Below, in pieces: positions 1-6,128 of a stretch of DNA of 12,797 nt; position 1 is the stretch's first letter; each line of letters starts with the position of its first letter. The stretch covers positions 1 through 12,797 of the forward strand of contig JBBRPS010000235.1 of the NCBI GenBank assembly GCA_038227745.1, read 5' to 3'. The DNA comes from DASPXY01 sp038227745. GTDB lineage: Bacteria > Planctomycetota > Planctomycetia > Gemmatales > Gemmataceae. The notes under the pieces were generated by a model. It was not told the origin of the DNA. It searched no databases and saw only the letters and a list, made by a program, of their open reading frames with translations. The position numbers and the translations under genes were made by a program.

Positions 1-13
1 CGAAATAGACAAA

Positions 14-30
14 GCGGCGCCTAGCGCCGC
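14..30. repeat. Short perfect inverted repeat (7-bp arms)
   Basis: GCGGCGC at 14-20 and GCGCCGC at 24-30 pair perfectly around a 3-base CTA loop. It lies in the gene-free left edge of the window, beyond the 3' end of the ATPase gene. There is no U-tract on either side, so a terminator role is not supported. It may belong to a gene or repeat cut off by the window edge. Confidence 0.5.
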
Positions 31-66
31 ACTCCAAAGCGCATACCGCCCTAAGTACGAACGACG

Positions 67-97
67 ACAGCCAGTGGCCCGGCGGGCCGCTGGCTGT
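67..97. repeat. Hairpin downstream of the RsbW-like gene (possible terminator)
   Basis: Positions 67-80 pair with 84-97 around a GGC loop. This gives a 14-bp GC-rich stem with one G-T mismatch, which would be a G-U pair in one RNA strand. It begins about 44 bases beyond the minus-strand stop of the ATPase at 141, so it could end that transcript. There is no run of T after it on the minus strand, so a classical Rho-independent terminator is uncertain. It could equally be a REP-like element. Confidence 0.4.
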
Positions 98-140
98 GGG
101 AGATTGTAGCGTTCTTCCTTCCCCGAGGGCGCGGGGAGCG

Positions 141-626
141 TCAGCCTTTTTTCGGGGGGGCGCCGTTGGCGAGGGGGCGGACCTTGCTCATCGACAGGCG
201 GTTGCCGGGGGGGTGGAAGGTGACCTCGCTCATGTAATGGCGCATGAGCAGGAGCCCGCGGCCGCAGGGGCGTTCGAGGTTCTCGACCGCCATCGGGTCG
301 GGCACGTCGTCGGGGTCGAAGCCCTTGCCCTCGTCGGCGATGTGGATGTCGAAGCGTTCGGCGTTAATGCGGTAGGAAATATGGACCTTCTTGGTGCGGT
401 CCATCTGGTTGCCGTGTTTGATCGCGTTGACGAGGGCTTCTTCGAGGGCAAGCTTGATGCTGAAGATTTCGCGGTCGTCGAAGCGGTGCGACGTGAGGGC
501 GTGCTCGATGTCATCCTGGACGCGCCGGGCTTCCGCCGGGTCGCTGGGGATGACGACGTCCAGCATCCCTCCCTGGCCTGTTTCGCGCATGCAGCCGTTC
601 CCACAACGAAGGAGTACATCAGGCAC
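141..626 (-). CDS. RsbW/SpoIIAB-like ATP-binding anti-sigma factor or serine kinase
   Basis: Cytoplasmic GHKL-type ATPase of the HATPase_c_2 family, which bind a sigma factor or other target and phosphorylate a STAS antagonist in partner-switching systems. With a GTG start at 626 the protein has 161 residues, close to the size of RsbW. The N box is at about residues 60-73, with E63, N67 and an HGN triplet at 71-73. The G1 box DEGKGFD is at 98-104, and the glycine-rich G2 box GRGLLLM is at 122-128. The GTG is chosen because AGGAGG (636-641) lies 9 bases upstream; an ATG at 590 is the alternative and has only a weak ribosome-binding site. The STAS gene at 1026-1388 reads the same way and is the likely partner, though about 400 bases separate them. 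The target sigma factor is not in the window. The family is secure; the exact role is inferred. Confidence 0.88.
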   Translation of the reverse strand: MPDVLLRCGNGCMRETGQGGMLDVVIPSDPAEARRVQDDIEHALTSHRFDDREIFSIKLALEEALVNAIKHGNQMDRTKKVHISYRINAERFDIHIADEGKGFDPDDVPDPMAVENLERPCGRGLLLMRHYMSEVTFHPPGNRLSMSKVRPLANGAPPKKG

Positions 627-1025
627 AGAAAGCCACCTCCTGAAACGCGGCCACGACCTGTGGTCGATATCGCGAGCAGGGACATCCACGCCCCCGCCTC
701 CACGGGATCCTCCACCGTGGACAAGGCGCTCGTCCGGGGGACCGCACCCCACGGTGGCCGGCTTACCCCCTCCTGGAGTGCCGTCCCCCGGCGGCCGTCC
801 CCGGCCCACCAGCCCAATCGTTCCGGAGTTCAGGACATGAAGCGGTTCCCCAGCCCTCCGCGCCGGGAAAACCCCCAAGACCCTGTGCTCGTCCGAATCC
901 CTGCGGGCGATCAAGGGGCCACCTCACGGCGGCCGCCGGCCCTTGGAGGGCGATGGGATGCCGCGTCGGCACCCGAAGGTACTCTCGACAGGCGCGGCCA
1001 GAGCGCCCTGGCCAGGACCTCCCGG
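627..1025. other. 399-base spacer between the ATPase and STAS genes
   Basis: No convincing gene was found on either strand; open frames here are GC-driven and show no domain features. The spacer contains AGGAGG (636-641, minus strand), the ribosome-binding site of the ATPase. It also has an inverted repeat with 9-bp arms, 712-720 and 749-757, CCACCGTGG against CCACGGTGG. I see no clear sigma-70 promoter. A promoter of another type, or processing of a long STAS-ATPase transcript, remains possible. Confidence 0.5.
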
Positions 1026-1388
1026 TCAGAACGCCTGAAGGGCGGCCTGCTCCTCTTTCTGGATATTGAAAAGCTTGTTCAACTTCGTGATCTCGAAGAC
1101 CTCGTAGATCTGCGGGTCGATGTTACACAGGATGAGCCGGCCGCCCGCCGCGTTGACCTTCTTATTGAGGGTGATGAACTTGCCAAGAGCGGCGCTGGAA
1201 AGGTACTCGACGTTGCCGAAGTTGAGCAGGATTTTGCGCCGGCCCAACTCGTCCACCAGGCTGAAGAGCTGCTCGCCGATGACCTGGATGTTCTGCTCGT
1301 CGAGGATCTTCTTGTCGGTAAAATTCACGACCGTCACATCGCCAATATCTTCCACTTCGAGACGGCGACGACGCGGTTGCGAGGACAT
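1026..1388 (-). CDS. STAS-domain anti-sigma factor antagonist (RsbV/SpoIIAA-like)
   Basis: A 120-residue single-domain STAS protein, the usual size for SpoIIAA/RsbV antagonists. In such systems the unphosphorylated antagonist binds the RsbW-type kinase and frees its target, and phosphorylation of a conserved serine reverses this. The STAS core runs from about residue 11 to 115. The phospho-acceptor loop reads EYLSSAALGKF, so S65, or its neighbour S64, is the candidate site. The usual aspartate before the serine pair is leucine here, and the usual glycine after it is alanine. The N-terminus is short and arginine-rich (RRRR at 6-9). AAGGAG (1397-1402) lies 8 bases before the ATG, and a promoter with a perfect -35 box sits further upstream. 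The RsbW-like gene downstream at 141-626 is the likely partner. Confidence 0.9.
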   Translation of the reverse strand: MSSQPRRRRLEVEDIGDVTVVNFTDKKILDEQNIQVIGEQLFSLVDELGRRKILLNFGNVEYLSSAALGKFITLNKKVNAAGGRLILCNIDPQIYEVFEITKLNKLFNIQKEEQAALQAF

Positions 1389-1483
1389 AAGAGGAACTCC
1401 TTGAAGTTCTCAACACCCCCTGGACGCACTCGTTTCCTGTTCCCGGGGCGGACAGACGACTGGGGTTCGAGATCAGATAATGC

Positions 1484-1511
1484 ATGTTAGACCCATTACC
1501 TGGCATGTCAA
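1484..1511 (-). promoter_or_regulatory. Predicted sigma-70 promoter of the STAS gene
   Basis: On the minus strand a perfect TTGACA -35 box (1506-1511) is followed by a 16-base spacer and a TAACAT -10 box (1484-1489, four of six matches). An A-rich tract lies just upstream of the -35 box. Transcription would start near 1477, giving a leader of about 90 bases before the ATG at 1388. The AT-richness stands out against the surrounding sequence. Confidence 0.6.
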
Positions 1512-1595
1512 GCTTTTTCCCGAACATTCCGGCCGATTGACGCGGCCGGCGCCGTCGCCGCGCCGGCGCCTCCCGGAGAGGTTCGCGCGCGGCGG

Positions 1596-1644
1596 AAAAA
1601 CCGGAGGGGCGGCGGCGCCGGGGAGAACCCGGCGGCGCCGCCCC
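1596..1644 (-). terminator. Probable Rho-independent terminator of the DUF1570 gene
   Basis: The arms 1606-1622 and 1628-1644 are 17 bases long and pair at 16 positions around a GAGAA loop. On the minus strand the hairpin begins about 43 bases after the stop codon at 1688. A run of five T (1596-1600) follows it after a 5-base gap. The offset of the T-run makes it slightly atypical. The block 1535-1585 next to it is also rich in GGCGCC-type palindromes and holds no gene. Confidence 0.55.
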
Positions 1645-1687
1645 TGCGGGGCCGAAAGGCGGGCAACAGACTCCCTGTAAGGGCCGC

Positions 1688-3403
1688 TCAGCGCCCCGCG
1701 CTGGAGGTCCCCGGCGCCGCGTTCACCTCCGCCGTCACGCGCTCGCTCCAGCGCCCTTGCAGGTCGGCGAAGCTGCCCAGGTTGTAGTGGCGACGCAGCG
1801 CCGGCTCGTAGCCCTCGCGCACCCCGTCGCGCAGGAACTGGGAGAACGTCTGCGGCCCGCGCAGCCCACATAGGTACTCCACCAGCGACACGCTCTGGGC
1901 GTAGAACGCGCTGATCCGCGCCGGCTGTGGGTAGTCCGTCAGCTGCATCAATTCGCGGACGCCGAACAGCTCCTGCTGGCGCAGCGAGCGGGCCAGGTTG
2001 CGGCGGTGCTGCGCCACCTTCTCGACCGGCTCGGTCAGCACCGCCATGCCCTCGTCGGCCCAGCGCGGCACCGGCTTCGTCCCGAACCGCCCCGCCAGCA
2101 CCACATGCGTCGCCTCGTGCGGCAGCACCGCCGTCAGCATCCCGTCCGGGTTCTCGCAGTGCAGATGGATCACGCGGCGCACCACGCGGCTCGTCTCGCG
2201 GTCCGTCTCGATGCGCGAGTGGCCCGGCGAGTTGATGGCCACGCCGTTGAAGCGCCGGTACTCCTGGGCCGTGGGGTGCAGGTAGACGTCGCACTTCGGC
2301 GACCACTCCTCCCCGTCGCCGCCGAACCACTTCCGCGTCATGTCGGCGCGCGTCTGCTCCGCCGTCCGGGCCACCTTCTCGGCCAGCTCGCGCGCCTGTT
2401 TGTGGAGGACGCGGAAGGAGCGCGTCTCGGCGACGTCCCAGCCCTGGGCATCGCGGCCGACGTGCTTCACCTCGACCGGGGCAGCCGGCCGATCGCCGCC
2501 GGGGGCGCGGCGGCCCTCGATCTCGCCGAGGAGCCACTTGCCGGTCTGCGACAGGTTCGGGGCCATCTCCATCGCCACGCGAACCTCGCGCTCCAGGTCG
2601 GGCCAGGGGCAGCTCTGCGTGCCGGTGTTGTTGATCTGATCGACGACATGGGCCAGCTTGCAGTACGCCCAGCGCTCGCGGCAGTCGCGCGTCGCCCGGT
2701 CGTCGTGGCGGTGCGCCTCTTCGTAGAGTTTGCGGGCCTCAATGAAGCGCTTGCGCGCGAATTCGGCCTCGGCCTGGGCGAGGAAGCTCGTGGCCTGCTT
2801 GCCGCGCGGATCGCCGAGTGCCGCGGGCGCCGCGGCCTGGTTGCTCAGGTCGAACGGGTCCGCCTTGGCGCGCGCCAGGGTCGGTGCGGGGGCGGCGGGC
2901 GGCGTCTGCGCCACCTTGTTCGCCGCGGCCGGGGTGGGCCTGGCGAAGCCGCCTCCAGGGGTGGCGGCGAGGGCCGCGGGCACGGGGACCGGGGCCGCCG
3001 GGTTCGGTACGGCGGCCGGGGGAGGGGCCGGCTGCGCGGCGGCCTGGGCGGGGGCACCGTTGGCCTCGAGGATGCGCAGCCGCGCCGCGTACTTCTCGGC
3101 CAGGGCCTTCTGGTCCTTGACGGAGAGCTCGTTGATGTAGGCGCGGTAGGCGTCGCGCAGCACCGCGAGGTACTTGCGGTTGACGTTGATGCGCGGCAGC
3201 TGCGACTCGAGCACTTCGACGGCCCTGGCCGGCTGGCGCTGGAGGAGGTACATCTCGCCCTGCAGCATGGCGGTCTGGGCGAGGAGGTAGCCCTCAATGG
3301 CCCCTTCCGGCTCCTTGACGGGGTCGGCGGACAGGGTGGAGATACCGAGGGTGACGAGCAGGGGCGTCACGCAGAGCAGCGCTGCGAGGCCGGTCCGGGC
3401 CAT
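1688..3403 (-). CDS. Secreted DUF1570-type protein with peptidase-MA-like zinc motif
   Basis: A 571-residue protein predicted to be exported. Residues 1-26 form a signal peptide with a hydrophobic core and a likely cleavage after a Leu-Ser-Ala motif. Helical, TPR-like segments follow at about 35-115, with a second helical hairpin at 205-245. A low-complexity Ala/Pro-rich linker lies between them at about 117-178. The C-terminal half carries HEATH at 429-433 and WADEG about 17 residues later, with E451 as likely third ligand. This is the HExxH plus downstream glutamate arrangement of gluzincin-like peptidases. DUF1570 proteins of this layout are common in planctomycetes; their substrates are unknown. 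The ATG at 3403 is preferred because AAGGA lies 7 bases upstream; a TTG at 3445 would put extra residues before the signal peptide. The gene appears to be transcribed alone. Confidence 0.85.
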   Translation of the reverse strand: MARTGLAALLCVTPLLVTLGISTLSADPVKEPEGAIEGYLLAQTAMLQGEMYLLQRQPARAVEVLESQLPRINVNRKYLAVLRDAYRAYINELSVKDQKALAEKYAARLRILEANGAPAQAAAQPAPPPAAVPNPAAPVPVPAALAATPGGGFARPTPAAANKVAQTPPAAPAPTLARAKADPFDLSNQAAAPAALGDPRGKQATSFLAQAEAEFARKRFIEARKLYEEAHRHDDRATRDCRERWAYCKLAHVVDQINNTGTQSCPWPDLEREVRVAMEMAPNLSQTGKWLLGEIEGRRAPGGDRPAAPVEVKHVGRDAQGWDVAETRSFRVLHKQARELAEKVARTAEQTRADMTRKWFGGDGEEWSPKCDVYLHPTAQEYRRFNGVAINSPGHSRIETDRETSRVVRRVIHLHCENPDGMLTAVLPHEATHVVLAGRFGTKPVPRWADEGMAVLTEPVEKVAQHRRNLARSLRQQELFGVRELMQLTDYPQPARISAFYAQSVSLVEYLCGLRGPQTFSQFLRDGVREGYEPALRRHYNLGSFADLQGRWSERVTAEVNAAPGTSSAGR

Positions 3404-3646
3404 GGTCGCGTCCTTGCAGAATAGGGGACAAAACCGACGGCTCAAGGGAGAAGGGACGGCGGCGTGGGTGCGAGGCCCCGGCGGCGTGCGCGGCCGGTCC
3501 TCTCCCTGGTTCCGGTCCGCGGCGGGGAAGGGTCTTTGGGTCGCCTCCCCGCCTGCGCGTCATTCCCTGACGGCGGGCCGCGCCACGGACGATCGCCTAC
3601 GGTAGGGACGGGGGCGGAAAAATGCAAGCCGAAGTGCCCGCAAGCC
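3404..3646. other. Intergenic region upstream of the DUF1570 gene
   Basis: Together with the hairpin at 3647-3710, this forms a gene-free stretch of about 316 bases. It must hold the promoter of the minus-strand DUF1570 gene, but I could not pick a convincing -35/-10 pair. The only AT-rich patch is GGAAAAATGCAA near 3616-3627. The block GCAAGCC occurs twice, near 3624 and 3640. Confidence 0.4.
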
Positions 3647-3710
3647 CTCAAGCCCAGGGACCGCGCCCCCTGGGGCAGCGAACCCAGGGGGCGCGGCCGC
3701 TGGGCTTGAG
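3647..3710 (-). terminator. Long hairpin after the nucleoside hydrolase gene (terminator or REP-like)
   Basis: The outer arms CTCAAGCCCAG (3647-3657) and CTGGGCTTGAG (3700-3710) are perfectly complementary. After a small 3x3 internal loop, inner arms 3661-3674 and 3683-3696 pair perfectly over 14 bp around an 8-base loop. The structure begins 9 bases beyond the minus-strand stop at 3720, as expected for transcript-end protection or termination. The nearest T-run on the minus strand (3618-3622) is about 25 bases further on, so it is not a textbook terminator. Confidence 0.5.
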
Positions 3711-3719
3711 TTGAGGGCG

Positions 3720-4649
3720 TCACTCGCGCGCCAGGCGCAGGGTGCGGTCGATGTACGCGCGCACCGCGGCCCCATCGACGCCGACGCTCACCTCGACGTT
3801 GGGCGCGGCCTTGTCCCACGTCCGCTGATCGACGACGCTCATACCGCGCGTCAGCTCGCCGCGCGTCTCCACATCGACCGCCAGCATGCGCGTGCTGAGG
3901 GCGCCCGGCACCGCGACCGCCACGATGCCCAGCACGTCTTTGAGGTGGAAGCCTTCCAGGCCATACAGGTTCGACGTCGCGCCGATACCGAACGGCACGA
4001 CCCGCCGCAGGAACTGGCAGGTGCGCGAGTCGGGGTTGGGCAGCTCCAGCAGGTCGCTCGGCGAGAACAGCACCTTGCGCGTCACGTCGAGCGGCACCAG
4101 CGTGATGGGCGCGCCGGAGCGCAGCACCTGCCGGGCGGCCAGCGGATCGCAGGCGAAGTGGAACTCGGTCACCGGGCCGGCGTTGCCCGGCTCCGCTACG
4201 GTGCCGCCCATGAGGACCAGGCGGTGGACCAGCGCCGGCAGTTCGGGGTCGCGGTCCATCGCCCGCGCCAGCACGGTCAGCGGCCCCATGCAGACGACGG
4301 TGACCTCCTTGGGGTTCTGCCGCACCTGGTCCACCAGCAAACGGTCGCTCGGGTGGGGGTGGTGCAGCTCGGCGCAGGGGAACTGTACCCCGCCCAGGCC
4401 GCCGGGGCCGTGCAGCCGCGTGCCGTCCATCTCGTACTCGATCTGCGGGGCCGCCCCGAGGCGCGGCCAACGCTTCGGGTCCATCTGCTCGACGAGGATG
4501 TGGACGTTCCGGGTCGCCTGCTCGGCGCTGACGTTGCCCGGCGTCGCCAGCAGCGCCAGCACGTCGAGGTCCGGGTCGTTCAGGGCCAGGGCCACCGCGA
4601 AGGCGCCGTCGATGCCCGGGTCGTTGATGAGGATGAGCTTGTGCGCCAC
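3720..4649 (-). CDS. Divergent nucleoside hydrolase (IunH-like fold)
   Basis: A 309-residue protein matching the inosine-uridine nucleoside hydrolase family, which cleave the N-glycosidic bond of ribonucleosides using a Ca2+-bound water. Family landmarks are present: the N-terminal NDPGIDG loop (9-15), TPGN ending at N39, MGPLT ending at T125, LMGG (146-149), a TEFH...DP segment near 161-169, and D238 before a hydrophobic helix. Against the classic DxDPGxDD motif, D10 and D14 are kept, but the first Asp is I8 and the last, a Ca2+ ligand in characterised enzymes, is G15. The ribose-binding Asn of EFN is H164. Activity or substrate may therefore differ. It starts with GTG at 4649, with AAGGGGA 5 bases upstream. 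It lies 93 bases downstream of trpD on the same strand. The fold is secure; the reaction is not. Confidence 0.82.
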   Translation of the reverse strand: MAHKLILINDPGIDGAFAVALALNDPDLDVLALLATPGNVSAEQATRNVHILVEQMDPKRWPRLGAAPQIEYEMDGTRLHGPGGLGGVQFPCAELHHPHPSDRLLVDQVRQNPKEVTVVCMGPLTVLARAMDRDPELPALVHRLVLMGGTVAEPGNAGPVTEFHFACDPLAARQVLRSGAPITLVPLDVTRKVLFSPSDLLELPNPDSRTCQFLRRVVPFGIGATSNLYGLEGFHLKDVLGIVAVAVPGALSTRMLAVDVETRGELTRGMSVVDQRTWDKAAPNVEVSVGVDGAAVRAYIDRTLRLARE

Positions 4650-4691
4650 GGCCGTCCCCTTGCAATGATGTGCGACGCGGAGAACGGCGAT

Positions 4692-4741
4692 ACAAGCCCG
4701 AAGCGCAAGCGAGGGACTCCTTGCTGGCGCTTCGGGCTCGT
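4692..4741. repeat. REP-like palindrome of the planctomycete 'SPKRKRG' type
   Basis: Perfect 12-bp arms at 4695-4706 (AGCCCGAAGCGC) and 4727-4738 (GCGCTTCGGGCT) extend inward through further pairs to a 4-base loop at 4715-4718. They extend outward by two pairs at 4692-4693 and 4740-4741. Read in frame, it yields SPKRKRG on the plus strand and SPKRQQG on the minus strand, a peptide signature I associate with dispersed intergenic repeats in planctomycete genomes. It starts one base beyond the trpD stop and precedes the hydrolase leader, so it may also act as a transcript-end hairpin or attenuate read-through into the hydrolase. Confidence 0.75.
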
Positions 4742-4742
4742 G

Positions 4743-5798
4743 TCAGCTCGCCCCGCGTCCGCTGTCCGAATCGTCCTCACGAGAACACGCCACCAGCCGC
4801 GTCAGGGCGTCGCGCGCCTTGCCCGTCGCGATGGCCTCCGCGGCGCGGGCCACGCCTTCGGCCAGGGTGGCGACGCGCTCGGCGGCCAGCAGCGCCGCCG
4901 CCGCGTTGGCCAGCACCACGCGCGCCGCCGGTCCCCGCTCGCCGGCCAGCACTGCCCGCAACGTCGCCGCACTCGCCTCCGGCCCGTCCGCCTGCAGTTC
5001 GGCCAGGGTACACGGCTCCAGCCCGAAGTCCGCCGGCGTCCACTCGCGGCAGGTGACCGTGTGGCCGTGGACCTCGCGCACCAGCGTCGGCGCCGACAGG
5101 CTCACCTCGTCCAGGCCGTCGCGGCCGCACACCACCAGGGCACGGCGCGTGCCCAGCCGGGCCAGCGCCCCCGCCATCAGGTCGAGCAGCTCGGGCCGCC
5201 CGACGCCGAGAAGTTGGTACGCCGCGCTCGCCGGGTTGGCGAGCGGCCCCAGGCAGTGGAACAGCGTGGCGACGCGCAGGCGGCGCCGCAGCGGGGCGAC
5301 GTGGCGCAGCGCCGGGTGGAAGTGGGGCGCGAAGCAGAACGCCAGCCCGGCGCGGCCCAGGCAGCGGCGCGCGAACTCGACGTCGCCCTCGACGCGAACG
5401 CCCAGCGCCGCCAACACGTCGGCGCTGCCGCTGCGGCTGGAGACCGAGCGGTTGCCGTGTTTGACCACCGGCACGCCGGCGCCGGCCACGACGAACGCCG
5501 TCGCCGTGCTGATGTTGAACGTGCCGGTGCCGTCGCCGCCGGTGCCGCAGGTGTCGAGCACGCCATCGCAGCCGGGGTCCCAGCGGACCATGTGTTCGCG
5601 CAGCACCTCGGCGGCGGCGGCGATCTCGTCGGCGGTCTCGCCCTTCATGCGCAGCGCGACCAAAAACGCCGCCGCCTCCGCCTCGCCGCAGCGGTCGCTC
5701 ATCAGGTCTTGCAGCGCGGCGCGCACCTGCTCCCGGCTCAGGTCGCGCCGCGCCACCAGGGCTACAAGTACCTCGGCAAACCAGGAAAGCGGCGTCAT
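4743..5798 (-). CDS. trpD: Anthranilate phosphoribosyltransferase
   Basis: Transfers phosphoribose from PRPP to anthranilate, the second committed step of tryptophan synthesis; cytoplasmic and Mg2+-dependent. The 351-residue length is normal for the family. The N-terminal helical domain (about 1-75) is followed by the PRPP loop CGTGGDG at 84-90. KHGN (113-116) supplies the conserved Asn. H161 and R171 match the anthranilate-binding pair, and D230-E231 match the Mg2+ ligands. The usual FNLLGPLTNP reads FHCLGPLANP (about 180-189), a mild variation. The ATG at 5798 has a poor ribosome-binding site. The gene stands alone with no other trp gene beside it, is divergent from lexA, and has a plausible own promoter. 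A TrpD2-like paralogue is less likely because the anthranilate residues are retained. Confidence 0.93.
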   Translation of the reverse strand: MTPLSWFAEVLVALVARRDLSREQVRAALQDLMSDRCGEAEAAAFLVALRMKGETADEIAAAAEVLREHMVRWDPGCDGVLDTCGTGGDGTGTFNISTATAFVVAGAGVPVVKHGNRSVSSRSGSADVLAALGVRVEGDVEFARRCLGRAGLAFCFAPHFHPALRHVAPLRRRLRVATLFHCLGPLANPASAAYQLLGVGRPELLDLMAGALARLGTRRALVVCGRDGLDEVSLSAPTLVREVHGHTVTCREWTPADFGLEPCTLAELQADGPEASAATLRAVLAGERGPAARVVLANAAAALLAAERVATLAEGVARAAEAIATGKARDALTRLVACSREDDSDSGRGAS

Positions 5799-5822
5799 AT
5801 TGCTTCAATGGGTCCACAGTCC

Positions 5823-5836
5823 GGGAACCGTGGTTA
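5823..5836. promoter_or_regulatory. Weak candidate LexA-type operator near trpD
   Basis: GAAC-N4-GTTA at 5825-5836 differs by one base from the GAAC-N4-GTTC form of LexA boxes known from Gram-positive bacteria, and contains the palindrome AACC-GT-GGTT. It sits 27 bases before the trpD start and about 90 bases upstream of the lexA -10 region. I have no knowledge of the box used by this lineage, so this is a hint only. Confidence 0.2.
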
Positions 5837-5867
5837 TGCTTTCCCGCGCGCCCGGGCCTCTCGGTTC

Positions 5868-5896
5868 AGCATACCGGAAATCGGCCGCCCCGACAA
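5868..5896 (-). promoter_or_regulatory. Predicted promoter of trpD
   Basis: On the minus strand TTGTCG (5891-5896) and TATGCT (5868-5873) are separated by 17 bases. Each matches the sigma-70 consensus at four of six positions. Transcription would start near 5861, giving a leader of about 60 bases. I see no attenuator-like run of Trp codons in it. Confidence 0.4.
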
Positions 5897-5914
5897 AAAT
5901 TTCCCTTTCTTTGT

Positions 5915-5934
5915 GTACGGACGTCTAATATACT
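5915..5934 (+). promoter_or_regulatory. Probable lexA promoter with overlapping operator candidate
   Basis: The segment 5895-5935 is strikingly AT-rich for this window. It contains TATACT (5929-5934, five of six -10 matches), or the overlapping TAATAT (5926-5931). No good -35 box precedes it. GTAC-N4-GTCT at 5915-5926 abuts the -10 region and loosely resembles the GTAC/GAAC-N4-GTTC class of LexA boxes, as expected for autoregulation. The leader to the lexA start would be about 190 bases. The promoter location is fairly likely; the operator is speculative. Confidence 0.4.
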
Positions 5935-6052
5935 AGGGTTCAGGTCGAAGAGAGGCCGACCGGAAACAGGAGCACGCGGACAGCCCCAGCGCCGGGCCTG
6001 TGGGGGCACGGCGGAGCATCCGAAACGCGGTGTCGGCGGAAGGACGTGAGGG

Positions 6053-6115
6053 ATGTGCGGCAGGCTCGGCAACCTCCGCAATCTCCGCACGACCGGCACC
6101 AAACCTCGCTTTTGA
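6053..6115 (+). CDS. Possible 20-residue leader peptide upstream of lexA
   Basis: An ATG at 6053 is preceded by GGAAGGA (6038-6044) with 8-base spacing, a strong ribosome-binding site. The frame runs 20 codons to a TGA at 6113-6115. The peptide is basic, with four Arg and one Lys, and contains an Asn-Leu-Arg repeat from the tandem AACCTCCGC/AATCTCCGC. The stop lies directly before the lexA ribosome-binding site (AGGAG, 6117-6121) and 13 bases before its ATG, a spacing that would allow translational coupling. Nothing else proves that it is translated, and a chance ORF is quite possible. Confidence 0.3.
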   Translation: MCGRLGNLRNLRTTGTKPRF

Positions 6116-6128
6116 TGAGGAGATTGCC

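Noticed and set aside
712..757. Inverted repeat in the 627-1025 spacer as a terminator
   Set aside because: The arms are 9 bp with a 28-base loop and no T-run on either strand, so it is too weak to call.
96..1490. A 464-codon plus-strand frame across the ATPase and STAS genes
   Set aside because: Antisense to two recognisable genes and running through the spacer; composition is typical of a shadow frame.
2006..3424. A 472-codon plus-strand frame opposite the DUF1570 gene
   Set aside because: The minus-strand frame has a signal peptide, ribosome-binding site and zinc motif; this one has only low-complexity Arg/Gly/Leu sequence.
3404..3445. TTG start adding 14 residues to the DUF1570 protein
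   Set aside because: It would place charged and cysteine-containing residues before a normal signal peptide; ATG at 3403 has AAGGA at ideal spacing.
3711..5936. A 741-codon open frame on the plus strand
   Set aside because: It runs antisense to the nucleoside hydrolase and trpD, both with clear family motifs. Its translation is Arg/Gln/His-rich without domains, as expected from a GC-rich shadow frame.
6000..6128. 43-residue N-terminal extension of LexA
   Set aside because: A good ribosome-binding site lies before 6129, and the protein then starts where LexA proteins normally start; the extension is low complexity.
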